Assembly: GCA_963763325.1 (NCBI GenBank)
Contig: CAVXOL010000024.1
Span: 868,001-932,000, forward strand
Reading direction: 5' to 3'
DNA from: JBBECJ01 sp963763325
GTDB taxonomy: Bacteria; Chloroflexota; Chloroflexia; Thermomicrobiales; CFX8
DNA length: 64,000 bases
The notes beneath the pieces are model-generated. The model made no database searches and had not been told where the DNA came from. It was given only the letters and a program-made list of their open reading frames with translations. Numbering within the stretch: position 1 is the first letter of the stretch; each line of letters begins with the position of its first letter. Shown here piece by piece: positions 27,149-36,024 of this stretch. Position numbers and translations under genes: made by a program.

Positions 27149-28702
27149 TCAGCCGACCAGCACTCGCTGATCCTGCAACACCTTGTGGGCCGCGTTGTAG
27201 CCAGGGGCGCCGGTCACTTCGCCGCCGGGGTGGGTGTCGGCGCCGCAGAGGTAGAGGTTCTCGATCGGCATCCGATAGTCGCTCCAGCCAGGGAGCGGAC
27301 GGTTGGCGAACATCTGGCCGGCGATCTGGTCGATGTGGTGGATATGGCCGTTCGGCAGGCCCACCCTCTCTTCGAGGATGTTCGGCGTGAACATCACCCA
27401 GTCCTTGATCGCCGTGCGGATGTTCGGGGCGTACTCCTCCATCCGCGCGATGAACTTCTCGCCCGCCAGCTGGGTTAACTCCGGTGTCCACTCCGCGCTG
27501 CCGTGTCCGGTCGGCTTGTGCGGCGCATACAGCGCCCAGATCGACATCACGTGGCCACCACCCGGCGCGAGCGACTTGTCGATCACGCTCGCCATCTGAA
27601 TGTGCATGACCGGCGAGTCGGTGATGATGCCGTTGCGCGCGTCGTTCCAGGCCCTGCGATAGTAGTCCATCGATGGACAGATCTTGATGTAGCCGAGGTA
27701 GTACGGGTCAGGGTCTGGACCCAGGAAGCGGGAGAAGTCGGGCAGCTCGTTCAGCGCCGCATGGAACTTGTAGTAGAGGGTGTTCGCCTTCAGCCGGTTG
27801 ACGGCTTTGAGGAAGTCGTTGGAAACCGAACCTTTCGGGACCATCGAGTTGAAGAGCTGCTTGATGTCGGAGTTCACCAGCACCAGCCTTGAGTGGATCT
27901 CCTCACCGCTCTCCAGCCGCACGCCGGTCGCCCTGCCGTCTTCGACGATGATCTGCTCGACCCTGGCGTCCGTCCGGATCTCGACGCCTCGTGCCTGACA
28001 CGAGCGCGCCATCGCCTGCGTGATGCCACCCATCCCGCCGCTCACGAGGCCGTAGTCTTCGGAGCGGCTGAAGCTGGAGATGCCGAGGTAGGATGCCGAG
28101 AGCAGGCTGCCCGGCGCGTCGATGTCGCCGGCATCCCAGGCCTGCGAGAGCCAGCCCTTGACCTCTTCGTTCTCGAAGTGCTCGTCGATGAGGTCCGCGA
28201 CCGACCCGAACAGCAGCCGCTCCAGCAGCGGCTCGTCCTCAGTGCCGCGCACGCTATCGACCAGTTCGGTCAGTGTCGGCGCCTTCTCGAAGAACGACTT
28301 GTGGATGATGCCCGCCAGCCGCTTGCGAATCTCGCGGTACTTCGGCAGGTTCTCGGCGTCCCTGGGGGCGAACTCGGCGATCTGCTCCTCGATCGACTTC
28401 CCATCCCGGCCGTCGAGCAGCGAGCGGCCGTTCAGGAATGGCATGAATGTGTCCTTGGCGGCCGGCAGGACCTCGAAGCCATACTCACGCAGGTCCATGT
28501 CGTCGATGACGCGCGGCTGCAGGACATAGCAGATGTATGAGCAGCTCGGGACCGAATAGCCCGGAAACAGCTCCTCGGTGATCGCCGCCCCGCCGACGAA
28601 GGGCCGCCGCTCCAGCGCCAGCACCCGCATCCCGGCTCTGGCCAGGTAGAACGATGAGACGAGTCCGTTGTGCCCGGCACCGACCACGATTGCGTCGTAC
28701 AT
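27149..28702 (-). CDS. FAD-dependent oxidoreductase, phytoene-desaturase/PYROXD2-like
   Basis: 517 residues. The N-terminal dinucleotide motif is VVGAGHNGLVSSFYLARAG with ALERR (about residue 31). The closing FAD motif LYLCGADTHPGGEVTGAPG near the C-terminus is characteristic of the CrtI/PYROXD2 group. The region GLVSGGMGGITQAMA binds FAD. There are no carotenoid genes nearby, so a role outside carotenoid synthesis is likely; the reaction is unknown. It starts 84 bases after the molybdopterin oxidoreductase stop and may be cotranscribed with it. The gene is intact. Confidence 0.88.
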   Translation of the reverse strand: MYDAIVVGAGHNGLVSSFYLARAGMRVLALERRPFVGGAAITEELFPGYSVPSCSYICYVLQPRVIDDMDLREYGFEVLPAAKDTFMPFLNGRSLLDGRDGKSIEEQIAEFAPRDAENLPKYREIRKRLAGIIHKSFFEKAPTLTELVDSVRGTEDEPLLERLLFGSVADLIDEHFENEEVKGWLSQAWDAGDIDAPGSLLSASYLGISSFSRSEDYGLVSGGMGGITQAMARSCQARGVEIRTDARVEQIIVEDGRATGVRLESGEEIHSRLVLVNSDIKQLFNSMVPKGSVSNDFLKAVNRLKANTLYYKFHAALNELPDFSRFLGPDPDPYYLGYIKICPSMDYYRRAWNDARNGIITDSPVMHIQMASVIDKSLAPGGGHVMSIWALYAPHKPTGHGSAEWTPELTQLAGEKFIARMEEYAPNIRTAIKDWVMFTPNILEERVGLPNGHIHHIDQIAGQMFANRPLPGWSDYRMPIENLYLCGADTHPGGEVTGAPGYNAAHKVLQDQRVLVG

Positions 28703-28786
28703 CTACCCCCGCCTTCAACTTCGCATTGCTAGTTGTCGTCGCCCCTCGTGAGGCGGTCGATCTCCTCGTGCGCCGCTCATCTGGAG

Positions 28787-31216
28787 CTACGTCGCCGCGT
28801 CGACCAGCACGTGGTCGACATGTTCGACCGGACGGACCTGGCACACATACGCGCGGTGTGGGACTGAGCCGCTGATCGGGTCGATCCATTCATTTCCGAT
28901 CAGGAGATTGAAGTTCGCGCCGTCTGGGCTGAACGCGTCATACCCCGGCGCGCCGATCTCGTCGCACGCCTGCCACCACCCGTGCTGACCGCAGACGACA
29001 TCCGGCTGCAGGTCATCGCACAGTTTCGCTCTGGCCCGTACGCTCCCGCTGGGCGTCTCGATGCTCACCCAGTCGCCCGCGTTGATGCCGCGCGCGGCAG
29101 CGGCCGACGGATGCAGCTCCACCTCCGGGTCCATCGCCAGTCGCCGTAGCTTTGGAATTGCCCGGTGCTGGCTTTCGCAGAAGAGATGATGCTTGGCGCA
29201 GGTGAGGATCAGCGGAAATCGCTCCTTCAGGTCAGGCCGCGACAGGGGGCTGACCAGCGGCTCGACATATTCCGGTAGCGGCGCATACCCGTGCCGCAGC
29301 AGCCTCTCGGAGTAGAGTTCCACTTTCCGGGTCGGCGTGTTGAAGCCCCGTGCGATGCCGTTCTCCGTTTCCGCGAACTTCCGATAGCGCGTCTTCGTCG
29401 GCGCCCGCACGCCAGCAGGTTGCTGTCGCAGCGTATCGAGCGAAATCCCCGATGGCTCGAGCCGGTGGCGATAGGCCGCGTCGATATCGCCGCCCCAAAA
29501 GCGCGACCCATGCCCCAGGCGGCAGGCCAGGTCAAATACGATCTCCGTGTCAGAACGGGCCTCGCCGGGAGGCGCGGCCACCGCTTGCCGGAATTGGACA
29601 AGCGAGGAAGCGACCTCGCTGCCCTCGAATCCGATCTTCAACGCCTCGCGTTCGAACGCGCTGGCGACCGGCAGCACCACGTCGGCGAGTTCGGCGGTCG
29701 GGTTCATGAACAGGTCCGCGTGGACGTAGAACTCGAGCGCCGCCAGTGCCTCGCGCCCACGCCCGCCGTCGGCATGGGAGAGCAGCAGATTGGAGCCGAA
29801 CCCCACCAGGCCGCGCACTTGGTACGGTTCTCCGTCCAGGATGCCGCGGTACAGCTCGTCCGTCGTGATTTGCCCCCAACGGGACGGACCCAGCGGACGC
29901 TCCAGCATGCCAAGCGCTGGGGCCAGCTGGCGGTCCTGCGGCATCCCGGCGCTGGCGACTGGCGCGGACGGCGGCGTGGCGAACAGGACGTTGCCGCCTG
30001 GGGAGTCGAAACTGCCGGTCAAGGCATAGAGTTGGCCGATCGCTCTGGCGATCTGGGTGGCGTTGGTCTGCATCTCGACGCCACTCCAGGCGTAGTACGC
30101 CACCGGCCGCGCGTCCCAGAGCAGCTGGGCGGCGCGCTCGATCTCGGCGCGCGCGACACCCGTCACGCCTTCGACCTGTTCGAGCGTGTGCCGGTCGCAG
30201 ACCTCACGCGTGAGTGCGAACACGGGCTGGCAGGTCACACTCCCGCCCACAATGTCGAGGCTGAACGCTCCAAGCAACGCCAGGTCGTTGGGGTCGCCGT
30301 CGTACGTGCCGCGGTTGGGATCGTAGAAGATGGCGCGGTCACGCGACCCGTCCCAGGCCACGTATCGCTCATCGCTCGCGTCGCCCGTGAGGTCGCCTGC
30401 TCGCAGCAGGTACCCGGTATCCGCGCGGACGAGCAGCGGACCGTTCGTCCAGTCGCGGATGAACTCCTCATCAAACCAGCCGCGCTCGATCATCACCTGG
30501 GCGATGCCCAGGGCCAGCAGGCCATCAGTCCCGGGGCGTACGCGTAGCCAGACATCCGCCCGTCGTGCCGGAGGGGTCTGACGCGGATCGACCACGATCA
30601 GGCGTGCACCGCGCTTCTGCGCCTCCATCATCGCCGTAGCATGCGCCAGCCGGGCGTGGTTCGGGTTGTAACCCCAGAAGAGCATGCACCCGGCCCGCTC
30701 CAGGTCCGGCATGTAGCTCCCGGGCACGGCCGCCCCATAGGTGAACTCGGGGGCCATAAAGCGGCCCCAGCCGCACAGCTCCATTGAGCCACACAGATTC
30801 GGGCTGCCGAACGCGTCAATGAGTCGCTCGATCCACATCTTCGAATCCTCGGACGCCGAGGTGGAGGCCGACACCAGACTGAAGGCGACGCTCTCGGGCC
30901 CGCTTTCCGCAGCGAACTGGCGCATCCGGCTCGCGGTGATGTCCAGCGCTTCGTCCCAGCTGATCGGCTGCCAGCCGGGGTCCGGGTCGCCCTTCGGACG
31001 CGTGCGCTTCAGTGGCTGGCGTAACCGGTCCCCGTGATAGACGAGCTCCGGCGCCGCGCGGCCTTTGGCGCACAGCGCTTTGCCGGTCGGGTGCGACGGA
31101 TCGGGTTCCAGAGCAACGAACCGCCCGTCCTGCACGACCGCGACGGCCCCGCATCGTGAAACGCACAACGCACAGTAACATGGGATGCGCGCGATTGTGG
31201 ACGCTGTCCCTGACAT
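28787..31216 (-). CDS. Molybdopterin oxidoreductase (DMSO-reductase family), solitary catalytic subunit
   Basis: 809 residues. The N-terminal CALCVSRC plus a later Cys in ALCAKG gives the CxxCxxxC-x(n)-C [4Fe-4S] site. Molybdopterin domains follow (PISWDEALDITASRM; FWGYNPNHARLAHA; VDPRQTPPARRADVWL), and the C-terminal dinucleotide-binding domain contains HPSAAAARGINAGDWVSIET. C in SMELCGWG (about residue 150) is the probable Mo ligand. There is no Tat signal, so it is cytoplasmic. AAAGGGG before ATG 31216 sets the start. No Fe-S or membrane subunit is adjacent. It resembles thiosulfate/polysulfide reductase-like and other uncharacterised members; the substrate is unknown. Confidence 0.9.
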   Translation of the reverse strand: MSGTASTIARIPCYCALCVSRCGAVAVVQDGRFVALEPDPSHPTGKALCAKGRAAPELVYHGDRLRQPLKRTRPKGDPDPGWQPISWDEALDITASRMRQFAAESGPESVAFSLVSASTSASEDSKMWIERLIDAFGSPNLCGSMELCGWGRFMAPEFTYGAAVPGSYMPDLERAGCMLFWGYNPNHARLAHATAMMEAQKRGARLIVVDPRQTPPARRADVWLRVRPGTDGLLALGIAQVMIERGWFDEEFIRDWTNGPLLVRADTGYLLRAGDLTGDASDERYVAWDGSRDRAIFYDPNRGTYDGDPNDLALLGAFSLDIVGGSVTCQPVFALTREVCDRHTLEQVEGVTGVARAEIERAAQLLWDARPVAYYAWSGVEMQTNATQIARAIGQLYALTGSFDSPGGNVLFATPPSAPVASAGMPQDRQLAPALGMLERPLGPSRWGQITTDELYRGILDGEPYQVRGLVGFGSNLLLSHADGGRGREALAALEFYVHADLFMNPTAELADVVLPVASAFEREALKIGFEGSEVASSLVQFRQAVAAPPGEARSDTEIVFDLACRLGHGSRFWGGDIDAAYRHRLEPSGISLDTLRQQPAGVRAPTKTRYRKFAETENGIARGFNTPTRKVELYSERLLRHGYAPLPEYVEPLVSPLSRPDLKERFPLILTCAKHHLFCESQHRAIPKLRRLAMDPEVELHPSAAAARGINAGDWVSIETPSGSVRARAKLCDDLQPDVVCGQHGWWQACDEIGAPGYDAFSPDGANFNLLIGNEWIDPISGSVPHRAYVCQVRPVEHVDHVLVDAAT

Positions 31217-31501
31217 CCTTGGCCCCTTTCGAGATGTTGGTGGACGACGTTGTGAGAGCGTGGTGAACATGGGGCATTCAACGCGGCGCGACGAACGAGT
31301 TGCGCCAGTATAACGCGAGGATCGCTCGCGTCTACTGTACGACTCCTCACTGGCACATTGAGGCCGAGCCCGCGCGTCCTACGCGTTCCGCTCCCGTTCG
31401 ACTGGCCAATTCATACGGTCTGGTTCGGCTACCAGCACCCACTCGACTGATGTGGACAGAACAGCGATCTGGACGAGGACCTCAAGCAGCAATACGCACC
31501 G

Positions 31502-31720
31502 GTGTTCAAGGCACTCGACGAACTCTGCGAGTGGTGTGAGCAGCACGCGATCACGTTCGCAGACTTCAAGGCGACCAATGATCAATGGCGCACGATGCTT
31601 GATGGCGGTCTCGTCGGCCACCGAGCAGGCTACCACCTCTTGACATCGCCATTGCGGTTGAAACCGTTATCCGCGCATCACCCGACCGAGACGCTCGGTC
31701 GGGTGGTGCCGTGTGGATAG
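31502..31720 (+). CDS. Possible small protein or gene remnant
   Basis: The frame reads VFKALDELCEWCEQHAITFA followed by DFKATNDQWRTMLDGGLVG, natural protein composition rather than shadow. The same frame is open upstream (DLDEDLKQQYAP) until a TGA at 31449. An ATG at 31451 in the neighbouring frame would give a normal N-terminus if one base were added or lost near 31470. The C-terminal part runs into the terminator hairpin and is probably not genuine. No family recognised. Confidence 0.3.
   Translation: MFKALDELCEWCEQHAITFADFKATNDQWRTMLDGGLVGHRAGYHLLTSPLRLKPLSAHHPTETLGRVVPCG
31679..31705 (-). terminator. Strong terminator hairpin after the 31742-32032 gene
   Basis: Perfect 12-bp stem CACCCGACCGAG / CTCGGTCGGGTG with a 3-base loop, 37 bases beyond the stop of the minus-strand gene at 31742. 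Confidence 0.75.
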
Positions 31721-31741
31721 GCAGTGGTGTCGAGCGGCTCG

Positions 31742-32032
31742 CTAGCCGATGGCCGCGATACCGCGCGCCAGATCCTCCGCGGTCATGACGGGGATGAACT
31801 CAACGCGGGCGCCGAGCTCCTGAAAGAACGGCTCAGAGATCGACGGGATCTGCGAGACATCGTCGAGGTTGCAGACGATGAAGGCCGTCCGGCCACCCTC
31901 GTGCGGTCCGAAATAGGCCGCTTCCGGCTTGAGCCGTTCCATCGCGTCCTGCAACAGACTGCCAATACGTCCATCTCGTACGACGGCGTTGGAGGCTTCG
32001 GTCGACATGTGGACGGTGATCAGGAAACGCAT
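31742..32032 (-). CDS. Small conserved protein of the DUF3303/muconolactone-isomerase-like fold
   Basis: 96 residues, beginning MRFLITVHMSTEASNAVVRD and containing KPEAAYFGPHEGGRTAFIVC and a final EFIPVMTAEDLARG. This pattern (short alpha-beta barrel, 'EAAYF...GRTAFIV') is that of dimeric ferredoxin-like small proteins such as DUF3303. Function is unknown. AAGGGACG 4 bases before ATG 32032 fixes the start. It is monocistronic with its own terminator. Confidence 0.7.
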   Translation of the reverse strand: MRFLITVHMSTEASNAVVRDGRIGSLLQDAMERLKPEAAYFGPHEGGRTAFIVCNLDDVSQIPSISEPFFQELGARVEFIPVMTAEDLARGIAAIG

Positions 32033-32551
32033 CGTCGTCCCTTCTACCCGCTTCCGGGCTGCCGGCGTGGACATCACGCCGCGCGCCACTGCGGATCCCC
32101 AGCCGGGTTCGCGCTCACTCGCCCCGACGTGGACGCAACCAATACCCGTTGATGGGCACGCCGGAGGTCATCATGTCTGTGGTGAAGACACCATAGATTG
32201 GGAGAGGTGTTGTGTCAATTGGTGCCGCAAATCGCGGGCAATGAACCCGTAGCCGCAAACACGATGAGCTTGACGGAGTCCAACGCTGACTGATGTTGCG
32301 GATCTCCGTGGCAACGACACTTGTCCAGTGACATCCGTGCCCCAGCGCTGCCCACGGTGGCTCGTGGCCTGTCGCTCCGTTCCACGGAGGCGCGGTGATC
32401 GACCGCGATCCCGGAGTGTGGCGCGTGTGCCGGTCATCGGCACGCGCGAAATGCACGGTACGCAGCATACTTGGCCGTCGACACCGGGTGCAGGTAGGTA
32501 TCTGCACTCCCGTCGCGACGTGTGTCCTATGAAGTTGTGGAAGATCTCGCG
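32033..32551. other. Divergent intergenic region before the MFS gene
   Basis: 519 bases with no protein-like frame. One hairpin, GTGCCG-GTCAT-CGGCAC (32427-32443), lies about 110 bases before the MFS start. No clear promoter pair is seen, although a TTGACG occurs at about 32273. Confidence 0.4.
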
Positions 32552-33763
32552 ATGGTGGTCTCGACACTTCGACCGCGGACGATGCGGGCGCTGTTTGCCG
32601 GCGCCGTCTTCGACCAGATCTCGCACAGCGTGGGCGTGATCTTCACGCCCCTCTATCTCGGCGCGCTCGGCGCGGGACCAGCCCTGGTTGGAGTCGTGAT
32701 CGGCGTCACCACGTTCGCGAACCCGCTCATCATCCTGTCCGCCGGGTCGCTGGTCGAGCAGGTCCCGCCACGACGCCTGATCGTCGCCACCCGCGTGATG
32801 GTGGCGACCGCGTTGCTGCTCGCCGTCATCGCCCAGACCTGGTGGCAGCTCGCACCGGCTCTGGCCGTGATCGCGGCCGGATCGTTGGCTTACCCAGCCG
32901 TCTCGCGCGCCATCGCGGACGCGACACTGCCGCAGGATCGCGCGCGGGCATTCTCCCTCGTGTATGGTGTCGGTTCGAACCTCGCCCTCATTGTTGCGCC
33001 GGCGCTCGGCGGGGTCGTCGCCGAGTCGGTTGGGCTGCGTTGGGTGTATCTCGTCGCATTGGTCCTGGAACTGTTCTCCATCGCCTGCTTTCTGGGGATT
33101 GAGTCCACACCCACTCGACATTCCCGACCGCCGCACCTGTCCTATCGGGCCGTCCTGGCGTATCGACCGGTCGTCGCGATCTCGCTGTTTCTCTTCGTGG
33201 CGCTGGTGATCCTCTCGGCCGGCCTGGCGCTCTTACCGACCTATCTGTACGACGAGCGCGATCTCAGCGTTGGGACGATCGGTCGGTTAGGCTCGCTCAG
33301 TGGCGTCGGTGGGATGCTGTTGGCGCTCGGGCTGGCACGGACACGGCGCCGCGTCAGTGTGGCCGCGCCGCTGATCGTGTCGCTGGCCGTGCTCCCGATC
33401 GCCTTCGTGCTGTTGATCGTCAGTCCGCAACTGTGGGTTATCGCCCTCGCGTGTCTCATCAGCGGTGCGTACCTGATGGTCTGGCCGCTCGTCGACGCGG
33501 CTGTCGGGTCCATCGCACCGGAACGGGTTCGTGGTCGCTCGTTCGCCTTCTCCGAAGTCTGTGGCGGATCGGGCGTGGCGCTCGGGCCGATGCTGGCAGG
33601 TGTGCTGTACGACCGCGACCCACAACTGCCGCTGGTTGTTGCGCTGACTGGCACAGTGCTGATCCTGCTGCCTGTCATGCTGGTCTTGCGCGGCTACTTC
33701 AACCGCGCCCAGGTTGTGATTGAGCTGGAGGACGAGCAGGCCCTGCAGCGCAGCGTCGCCTGA
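32552..33763 (+). CDS. MFS transporter
   Basis: About 403 residues with twelve hydrophobic segments. It has the N-half loop GPALVGVVIGVTTFANPLII, the A-like motif EQVPPRRLIVATRV between helices 2 and 3, and YPAVSRAIADATLPQDRARA. The second half has FSEVCGGSGVALGPMLAGVLYDR, a typical helix 11 region. It is probably a drug/metabolite exporter; substrate unknown. An in-frame GTG at 32522 is an alternative start; ATG 32552 has GGAAG 10 bases upstream. It ends at a long convergent terminator. Confidence 0.85.
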   Translation: MVVSTLRPRTMRALFAGAVFDQISHSVGVIFTPLYLGALGAGPALVGVVIGVTTFANPLIILSAGSLVEQVPPRRLIVATRVMVATALLLAVIAQTWWQLAPALAVIAAGSLAYPAVSRAIADATLPQDRARAFSLVYGVGSNLALIVAPALGGVVAESVGLRWVYLVALVLELFSIACFLGIESTPTRHSRPPHLSYRAVLAYRPVVAISLFLFVALVILSAGLALLPTYLYDERDLSVGTIGRLGSLSGVGGMLLALGLARTRRRVSVAAPLIVSLAVLPIAFVLLIVSPQLWVIALACLISGAYLMVWPLVDAAVGSIAPERVRGRSFAFSEVCGGSGVALGPMLAGVLYDRDPQLPLVVALTGTVLILLPVMLVLRGYFNRAQVVIELEDEQALQRSVA

Positions 33764-33843
33764 CACACCCGACGCTGGCTGCCGTCGACGGCACCCAGAC
33801 CTTTGGGCCACTGGTGGAATACGACGTTCCGTGAAGATCACAG

Positions 33844-33886
33844 GTGACGACGCTGTCTGTACTCATACTTCAGACAGTGTCGTCAC
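33844..33886. terminator. Long convergent terminator between MFS (+) and SDR (-)
   Basis: 16-bp stem (GTGACGACGCTGTCTG paired with CAGACAGTGTCGTCAC, one G-T pair) and an 11-base loop, centred between the stops at 33763 and 33899. It can end transcription from both sides. Confidence 0.8.
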
Positions 33887-33898
33887 GCAGCCAGATGT

Positions 33899-34726
33899 TC
33901 ACACCGACGTCTTCTGGTGATCGGGGATCTCGGCGAAGAAGTCCTGATTCCCCTGGAGTGACAGGTTGCCGGCCATGAAGCCGCCGTCGACGAACAGCGT
34001 GTGGCCGCTGATCCAGCGGGCCTTGTCGGAGCAGAGGAACATGGTGGCGTCGGCGATCTCGCTCGGTTCGCCGAGCCGGCCGAGTGGTAGTTCCCTGACG
34101 TAGGCCTGCTTGTAGACGGACGAGATCACCTCTTCGGCCCGCTGCGATTCCGTGTCGATCAGGCCCGGCGCAATCGCGTTAGCGCGGATGCCGTACTGAC
34201 CAAGCTCCATGGCGAGCGTCTGGGTCAACATGATGAGGCCAGCCTTCGAGGCGCTGTGCGCCGAGCCCTTGACGCGACCCATTCTGGCCGCGACCGAGAC
34301 GATGTTGACGATCGCGCCCGTCGCGCCGTGGCGCAGCATGTCACGGGCGAACTCGCGGCAGGTCAGGAACGGACCATTCAACTGGACATCGATCTGTCGT
34401 TCCCATTCCGCTAACTCGGTGTCGACGACGAGCTTGTGGAGATGAATGCCGGCACTGTTGACCAGGTAATTCATGCCACCGAGCTCGTCGCGAGTGCGAC
34501 GGACCATCTCGATGACCGATGCCTCGTTCGACACATCGGTCTCGATCGCGATACAGCGGCCGAGTGCGCTGAGTTCGCTGGCGGTCCGTTCAGCGGGGCC
34601 GATGTTGATATCAGCGATCGCGACAGCATCGCCGCGACGCAGGAACTCCTCGGCGATCGCGCGGCCGATGCCGGTCGCGGCGCCGGTGACGATCGCGACG
34701 CCTGGCTCTGAGGGTGACGTGCTCAT
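33899..34726 (-). CDS. Short-chain dehydrogenase/reductase with His at the catalytic Tyr position
   Basis: 275 residues. The NAD(P) motif TGAATGIG is at residues 15-22, LVNSAG takes the place of NNAG, and IVNIVSVAA supplies the catalytic serine. The YxxxK motif reads H-S-A-S-K (AHSASKAGL): the codon is CAC, so the catalytic tyrosine is His. The C-terminal RANAIAPGLIDT and FVDGGF are standard. Asp in DINIGPAER suggests NAD preference. It is the last gene of a five-gene operon, 15 bases after the amidohydrolase. The Tyr-to-His change may alter or abolish normal SDR chemistry. Confidence 0.88.
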   Translation of the reverse strand: MSTSPSEPGVAIVTGAATGIGRAIAEEFLRRGDAVAIADINIGPAERTASELSALGRCIAIETDVSNEASVIEMVRRTRDELGGMNYLVNSAGIHLHKLVVDTELAEWERQIDVQLNGPFLTCREFARDMLRHGATGAIVNIVSVAARMGRVKGSAHSASKAGLIMLTQTLAMELGQYGIRANAIAPGLIDTESQRAEEVISSVYKQAYVRELPLGRLGEPSEIADATMFLCSDKARWISGHTLFVDGGFMAGNLSLQGNQDFFAEIPDHQKTSV

Positions 34727-34741
34727 GGATGACTCCCGCTT

Positions 34742-36013
34742 CTACGCGTTGGCTACTACCGGCGCAGCCGACAACGTCAAGGTGTTCCGATAGATGTGAC
34801 CGCCCTTCATGACCAACTGGATGTGCTCCTGGCGATCGAGGATGGTGATGTCCTTGATCGGATCGCCGTCGATGACGAGGAGGTCGGCGTACTTCCCGGC
34901 CGCGAGTGTCCCGATCTCGGCGTCCATCTCGAGCAGCCGGGCTGCGTCGCTGGTGCTGGCGACGATGGCCTGCATCGGCGTCATGCCATTCTCGACGAGC
35001 AGCGCGAGCTCAACAGCGTTGTGGCCATGTCCGTAGCCACCAGCGTCGGTTCCCATCGCGATCGGGATGCCGGCGGCCATCGCCTCCTCGAGTGTTCGCC
35101 GATGGTCGTCGAGCATCTCCGTTGCCTTGCGCTGTGCCCAGGGGGTACCGCGCTCAGCGTGAAGCTTGATGACCATGAAGGTCGGCACGAGCCAGAAGCC
35201 TTCATTTGCCATCCGGGCCAGCGTTTCCGGATGGCGACACAGATAGGCGCCGTGCTCAATGCAATCGATGCCGGCCGCAACCGCGTCAACCAGCCCTTGT
35301 CCACCGTACGCGTGGACGAAGACGCGCTTGTCGCGCATGTGAGCTTCGTCGGCGATGACCTGTAGTTCGTCAAGCGTCAAGGCTGCATCGACCGGCCCGA
35401 GCGTCGGTGAGCTGACGCCACCGGTACTCGCGCACTTCACCCAGTCGGCGCCGGCATGGATGACTTCGCGGACGCCCCTGCGACACTCCTCGACGCCGTC
35501 GCAGACTGGGGATGGCAGTCCGGGGAGTTCCATGAACTCGAGGACAGTACCAGAACGCATGCGCGGGTCGGCGATGCCGCCAGTGCGAGACAGGATCGAC
35601 AGGCCGAGGACAAGCCGCGGGCCGGGGATGAGGCCTTCTTCGACGGCCATCTTGAAGCCGATGTCCAGCCCACCAGCGTCGCGGACGGTGGTAATCCCCG
35701 CCTCAAGCGTGACCTTCAGGTTGTCGGCGATCCTCATCATCGTCAGGCTCAGGGGAGACCTGGCGCGCTGCATGATGTCGAAGCCGGTGTGCACCATGTG
35801 GTCATGGCAATCGATCAGTCCTGGCATGACGGTCTTGCCGGTGACGTCGATCTCGACGGCGCCGGGAGGAACGGTGGCCGCTGCCGCTGGACCGACCCAC
35901 TGGATGCGCTCACCGTCGATCAGGACGGCGCCATCCGGCACTGGCTCAGCACCGGATCCATCAAGCACGGTCGCACCGCGGAGCAGCGTCAAGTTCGACT
36001 GACTGGTGGTCAT
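34742..36013 (-). CDS. Amidohydrolase (imidazolonepropionase/prolidase-like)
   Basis: 423 residues. The opening is LLRGATVLDGSGAEPVPDGA, with HxH in GLIDCHDHMVHTG (about residue 68). Further metal ligands lie in RVFVHAYGGQG and CIEHGAYLC, and the late Asp in IAMGTDAGGYGHGHN. The ending IGTLAAGKYADLLVIDGDP is diagnostic. It is related to, but more distant than, the two paralogues at 9273 and 14448 (no ITSSNGHG segment). It lies in a five-gene operon with a deacylase and a reductase, which suggests a catabolic pathway for an acylated or amidated compound. The substrate is unknown. Confidence 0.9.
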   Translation of the reverse strand: MTTSQSNLTLLRGATVLDGSGAEPVPDGAVLIDGERIQWVGPAAAATVPPGAVEIDVTGKTVMPGLIDCHDHMVHTGFDIMQRARSPLSLTMMRIADNLKVTLEAGITTVRDAGGLDIGFKMAVEEGLIPGPRLVLGLSILSRTGGIADPRMRSGTVLEFMELPGLPSPVCDGVEECRRGVREVIHAGADWVKCASTGGVSSPTLGPVDAALTLDELQVIADEAHMRDKRVFVHAYGGQGLVDAVAAGIDCIEHGAYLCRHPETLARMANEGFWLVPTFMVIKLHAERGTPWAQRKATEMLDDHRRTLEEAMAAGIPIAMGTDAGGYGHGHNAVELALLVENGMTPMQAIVASTSDAARLLEMDAEIGTLAAGKYADLLVIDGDPIKDITILDRQEHIQLVMKGGHIYRNTLTLSAAPVVANA

Positions 36014-36024
36014 CGGTCGTGCCT

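Larger units (their letters stand above)
31217..31741. other. Intergenic stretch with a possible short gene remnant and a terminator
   Basis: These 525 bases separate two minus-strand genes. The left end is the leader of the molybdopterin oxidoreductase. A protein-like plus-strand frame at 31502-31720 and a strong hairpin at 31679-31705 are listed separately. I see nothing else. Confidence 0.5.

Noticed and set aside
31445..31460. TGA before the 31502 frame as a second selenocysteine codon
   Set aside because: No homologous redox motif around it and no hairpin with SECIS spacing; upstream sequence is not protein-like.
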